Origin: Kurthia populi
GTDB lineage: Bacteria; Bacillota; Bacilli; Bacillales_A; Planococcaceae
NCBI RefSeq assembly: GCF_042686175.1
Contig: NZ_JBHUOR010000044.1
Coordinates: 1-64,000, forward strand
Length of the DNA: 64,000 bases
Reading direction: 5' to 3'
Under the pieces are notes generated by a model. The model searched no databases. It saw only the letters and a list, made by a program, of their open reading frames with translations, and was not told the DNA's origin. Below, piece after piece: positions 61,906 to 64,000 of this stretch; position 1 is the stretch's first letter; each line of letters starts with the position of its first letter. A program made the position numbers and the translations under genes.

Positions 61906-63177
61906 TTAGAATTGTGCTGTTTCTGTTGAGCCAGCCATTGCTGTTGTAGAAGATGTACCACCTGAAATGATTTGTGATACTTCATCAAAGTAACCTGTAC
62001 CTACTTCACGTTGGTGCTTCGTCGCTGTATAGCCTTTTGACTCTGAAGCGAACTCAGCTTGTTGCAGTTTTGAGTATGCTGCCATCCCATTATCTTTGTA
62101 GTCATTCGCAAGTTCAAACATTGAGTGATTTAATGCATGGAAGCCAGCTAATGTTACGAATTGGAATTTGTAGCCAAGCTTACCTAATTCGCGTTGGTAT
62201 TCAGCAATTTCATCTTGTGATAAATTCGCTTCCCAGTTGAATGAAGGCGAACAGTTATATGCTAGCATTTTTCCTGGGTATTGTTCATGAATGGCATTAG
62301 CGAATTGACGCGCTTCTTCTAATGAAGGTTTTGATGTTTCACACCATACTAGGTCTGCATAAGGTGCGTACGCTAGGCCGCGAGAAATCGCTTGCTCAAT
62401 ACCTGGATTTGTACGGTAGAAACCTTCTGGTGTACGTTCACCTGTTAAGAACGGTGCATCGTATGGATCAATGTCAGATGTAACCATATCTGCTGCGTCT
62501 GCATCTGTACGTGCGATGATAATCGTATCAACGCCCATTACGTCTGCTGCTAAACGAGCTGCTACTAAGTTACGTACCGCTGTTTGTGTTGGTTGTAATA
62601 CTTTACCACCTAAGTGACCGCATTTTTTCTCAGAAGCTAATTGGTCTTCTAAGTGGATACCTGCTGCGCCCGCTTCGATCATGCCTTTTACTAACTCGAA
62701 TACGTTTAGTGGGCCACCGAAGCCTGCTTCAGCATCTGCTACGATTGGTGCGAACCAGTCGAATTCACCGCCGCGACCTTCTGCTGTATCGATTTGATCA
62801 GCACGTTGTAGCGTTTGGTTAATGCGTTTTACAACTTGTGGTACAGAGTTTGCTGGGTATAATGATTGGTCTGGATACATTTGGCCCGCAATGTTTGCAT
62901 CCGCTGCTACTTGCCAGCCTGATAAGTAAATCGCTTGTAAACCTGCTTTTACTTGTTGCATTGCTTGGTTACCAGTTAAAGCACCTAAGGCATTGATGAA
63001 AGGCTCTGTGTGTAATGAGTTCCATAAGCGAGCTGCGCCACGTGTTGCGAGTGTTTGTTCAACTAATACAGAACCACGTAATTTTAAAACGTCTTCCCCA
63101 GTGTACGGACGCTCTACACCTTCGAAACGAGCCTCTTTCCATTGTTGCTCTAATTGCTGTGCTGTTTGATTTGTCAT
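61906..63177 (-). CDS. aceA: Isocitrate lyase
   Basis: Cleaves isocitrate to glyoxylate and succinate, bypassing the CO2-losing steps of the TCA cycle. Length is 423 aa with the ATG at 63177 after GAGAGGATT; the frame is open further up, but that stretch carries no ribosome site. The catalytic Cys lies in the signature KKCGHLGGKVL. DADAEAGFGG-type VADAEAGFGGPLN and NCSPSFNWEANL are also seen. First gene of aceA-aceB, divergent from a LytTR regulator. Confidence 0.97.
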   Translation of the reverse strand: MTNQTAQQLEQQWKEARFEGVERPYTGEDVLKLRGSVLVEQTLATRGAARLWNSLHTEPFINALGALTGNQAMQQVKAGLQAIYLSGWQVAADANIAGQMYPDQSLYPANSVPQVVKRINQTLQRADQIDTAEGRGGEFDWFAPIVADAEAGFGGPLNVFELVKGMIEAGAAGIHLEDQLASEKKCGHLGGKVLQPTQTAVRNLVAARLAADVMGVDTIIIARTDADAADMVTSDIDPYDAPFLTGERTPEGFYRTNPGIEQAISRGLAYAPYADLVWCETSKPSLEEARQFANAIHEQYPGKMLAYNCSPSFNWEANLSQDEIAEYQRELGKLGYKFQFVTLAGFHALNHSMFELANDYKDNGMAAYSKLQQAEFASESKGYTATKHQREVGTGYFDEVSQIISGGTSSTTAMAGSTETAQF

Positions 63178-63323
63178 TATAAATCCTCTCCCTCTATCTG
63201 ATAAAGTTAACAACGATGTTCTGTTCTTGTGTTGCATAACAGTTATCATTTGTTGTAAACTACTATATAACAAAGATTAAAAGTTTGTATCATTTTTTGG
63301 ATAAAATACCCATTATTCATGAT

Positions 63324-63356
63324 AAAACGGTATAATGCTAGATGAAACCGTTTTAA
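63324..63356 (+). promoter_or_regulatory. Inverted repeat around a -10 box, with cre-like sequence
   Basis: AAAACGG (63324-63330) and CCGTTTT (63348-63354) flank the TATAAT at 63331-63336, about 25 nt before the ribosome site of the LytTR gene. The right half, TGAAACCGTTTTAA (63343-63356), resembles a catabolite-responsive element in most positions. It lies between aceA and its likely regulator. Confidence 0.5.
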
Positions 63357-63378
63357 TTCTACTTTAGGAGGTAAGGAA

Positions 63379-64000
63379 ATGACTGTAACAGATATGCAGC
63401 TACAGGATGTATTAGTACAATATCAGGTTCTATGGGAAGATTGGATGCCAAAGGATGCGACCATTGCGCTCGCATATGAAGAACAATATATTTATTACGC
63501 ACCCAAGCATTACGACATTCGTGTACAAATTGGGACACAGCCAGCTGAGACAAGTATTGCTTATCAAACCATTACGAAAAAACAAAAAGTCGCACAGCTT
63601 ATCGAAGACCAAGAGACAAAGGCTTCTTACTACGGTGTGGGCTATCCGATTACCATTCAAGAGCGCGATGCTGCTTTAGTCGTCGTCTTACCTCCATCTT
63701 ATGCAAAACATCAAAGCCCGACGCTAAAATTTGTGACAGGTCGCCTCGAAGACGAATGGATGCCTGTAGCTGTCTCAACCATTGCCTATTTTGAAAGCTA
63801 CAATAAGAAAAACTGGTTTTATATAGAAGGACAGCAATACCAGGTGTCCTTAACAATGAAGGAATTGTCCGAGCGCTTACCTGAAGAATTTATTCGGATA
63901 CACCGTTCATTCATCATAAATATTCATAATATTTCAAAAATTTCACGTGATATTACATCCAATCTCGTTATTGTGACACGTGATGGTACGCATTTACCGG
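63379..64000 (+). CDS. LytTR-domain regulator, truncated by the window end
   Basis: At least 207 codons with no stop before the end. GGAGG precedes the ATG. The N-terminal ~115 residues carry no receiver domain; YYGVGYPITIQERDAALVVV looks like a small-molecule sensor fold (PAS/GAF-like), an inference. From about 120 on is a LytTR DNA-binding domain: IAYFESYNKKNWFYIEGQQY, LTMKELSERLPEEFIRIHRS and INIHNISKISRD. It is divergent from aceA, so control of the glyoxylate operon is likely. Confidence 0.85.
   Translation, partial: MTVTDMQLQDVLVQYQVLWEDWMPKDATIALAYEEQYIYYAPKHYDIRVQIGTQPAETSIAYQTITKKQKVAQLIEDQETKASYYGVGYPITIQERDAALVVVLPPSYAKHQSPTLKFVTGRLEDEWMPVAVSTIAYFESYNKKNWFYIEGQQYQVSLTMKELSERLPEEFIRIHRSFIINIHNISKISRDITSNLVIVTRDGTHLP

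Overview
This 64 kb window is chromosomal backbone from a low-to-mid G+C Firmicute of the order Bacillales, most likely Planococcaceae/Caryophanaceae. The sequence shows well-conserved Bacillus-type blocks (division and wall genes, the ylb and yla neighbourhoods, the ykt cluster, def-ykrA-rpoY-rnjA and pdhABCD), strong GGAGG ribosome binding sites and many small Bacillales-only families. Several sporulation genes that sit in the matching Bacillus subtilis blocks (spoVD, spoVE, ylbJ, ylbO) are absent here. That fits a non-sporulating or reduced lineage such as Kurthia; the genus is an inference. I saw no rRNA, tRNA, CRISPR, prophage or complete IS element.

Layout. 1-9873 (minus strand): a reduced division/cell-wall cluster rsmH-ftsL-pbpB-mraY-murD-divIB-ftsA-ftsZ, without mraZ, murE, murG, murB or a SpoVE-type flippase in place. 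10274-24934: bshC, a DUF3397 membrane protein, an enoyl-CoA hydratase-like protein, rpmF-yceD, tmcAL, ylbL, coaD, rsmD, a large unknown exported protein, a YlbA-like protein, ylbG, a phosphodiesterase, a TPR protein with a degenerate GGDEF domain, ylbF, a YlbC-like CAP protein and a CtaM-like DUF420 protein. 25076-34616: pycA, ftsW, ylaN, ylaI, typA, a DUF5325 protein, suhB and small unknowns. 34760-41861: yktB, a 480 bp candidate MITE, yktA, an lrgAB/cidAB pair, an RND exporter with a divergent TetR regulator, and a 54-residue membrane protein. 41873-44892: an SDR, a TetR regulator and a pirin plus FrnE-like thioredoxin-fold pair. 45163-50060: pdhABCD. 50385-53866: def, a HAD phosphatase and rpoY-rnjA. 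53996-58571: an organosulfur uptake and desulfurisation operon (ABC transporter, LLM flavin monooxygenase, FMN reductase) behind a structured leader. 58919-64000: a KtrA-like RCK protein, two small Cys-rich proteins and the glyoxylate bypass genes aceA-aceB, divergent from a LytTR-type regulator cut off by the window end.

How they work together. The first block builds septal peptidoglycan, and ftsW next to pycA supplies the missing septal polymerase. pycA, pdhABCD and aceA-aceB cover the pyruvate/acetyl-CoA/glyoxylate node. The monooxygenase operon pairs FMN reduction with oxygenolytic C-S or C-N cleavage of an imported compound. rpoY-rnjA couples an RNA polymerase subunit to the main RNA decay nuclease.

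Points that stand out. (1) A dispersed repeat of about 140 bp, in three copies, lies against gene 3' ends and has hairpin cores and terminal inverted repeats. (2) A separate ~480 bp candidate MITE has ~35 bp inverted termini. (3) The sulfur operon has a leader with a promoter, small hairpins and an intrinsic terminator, which matches no riboswitch class I recognise. (4) A 112-nt nested hairpin lies between aceA and aceB. (5) Three evenly spaced TGAC-N6-GTCA operators lie between the TetR gene and the RND exporter. (6) pdhB is broken at an ambiguous base where about 64 nt appear to be missing, most likely an assembly defect.
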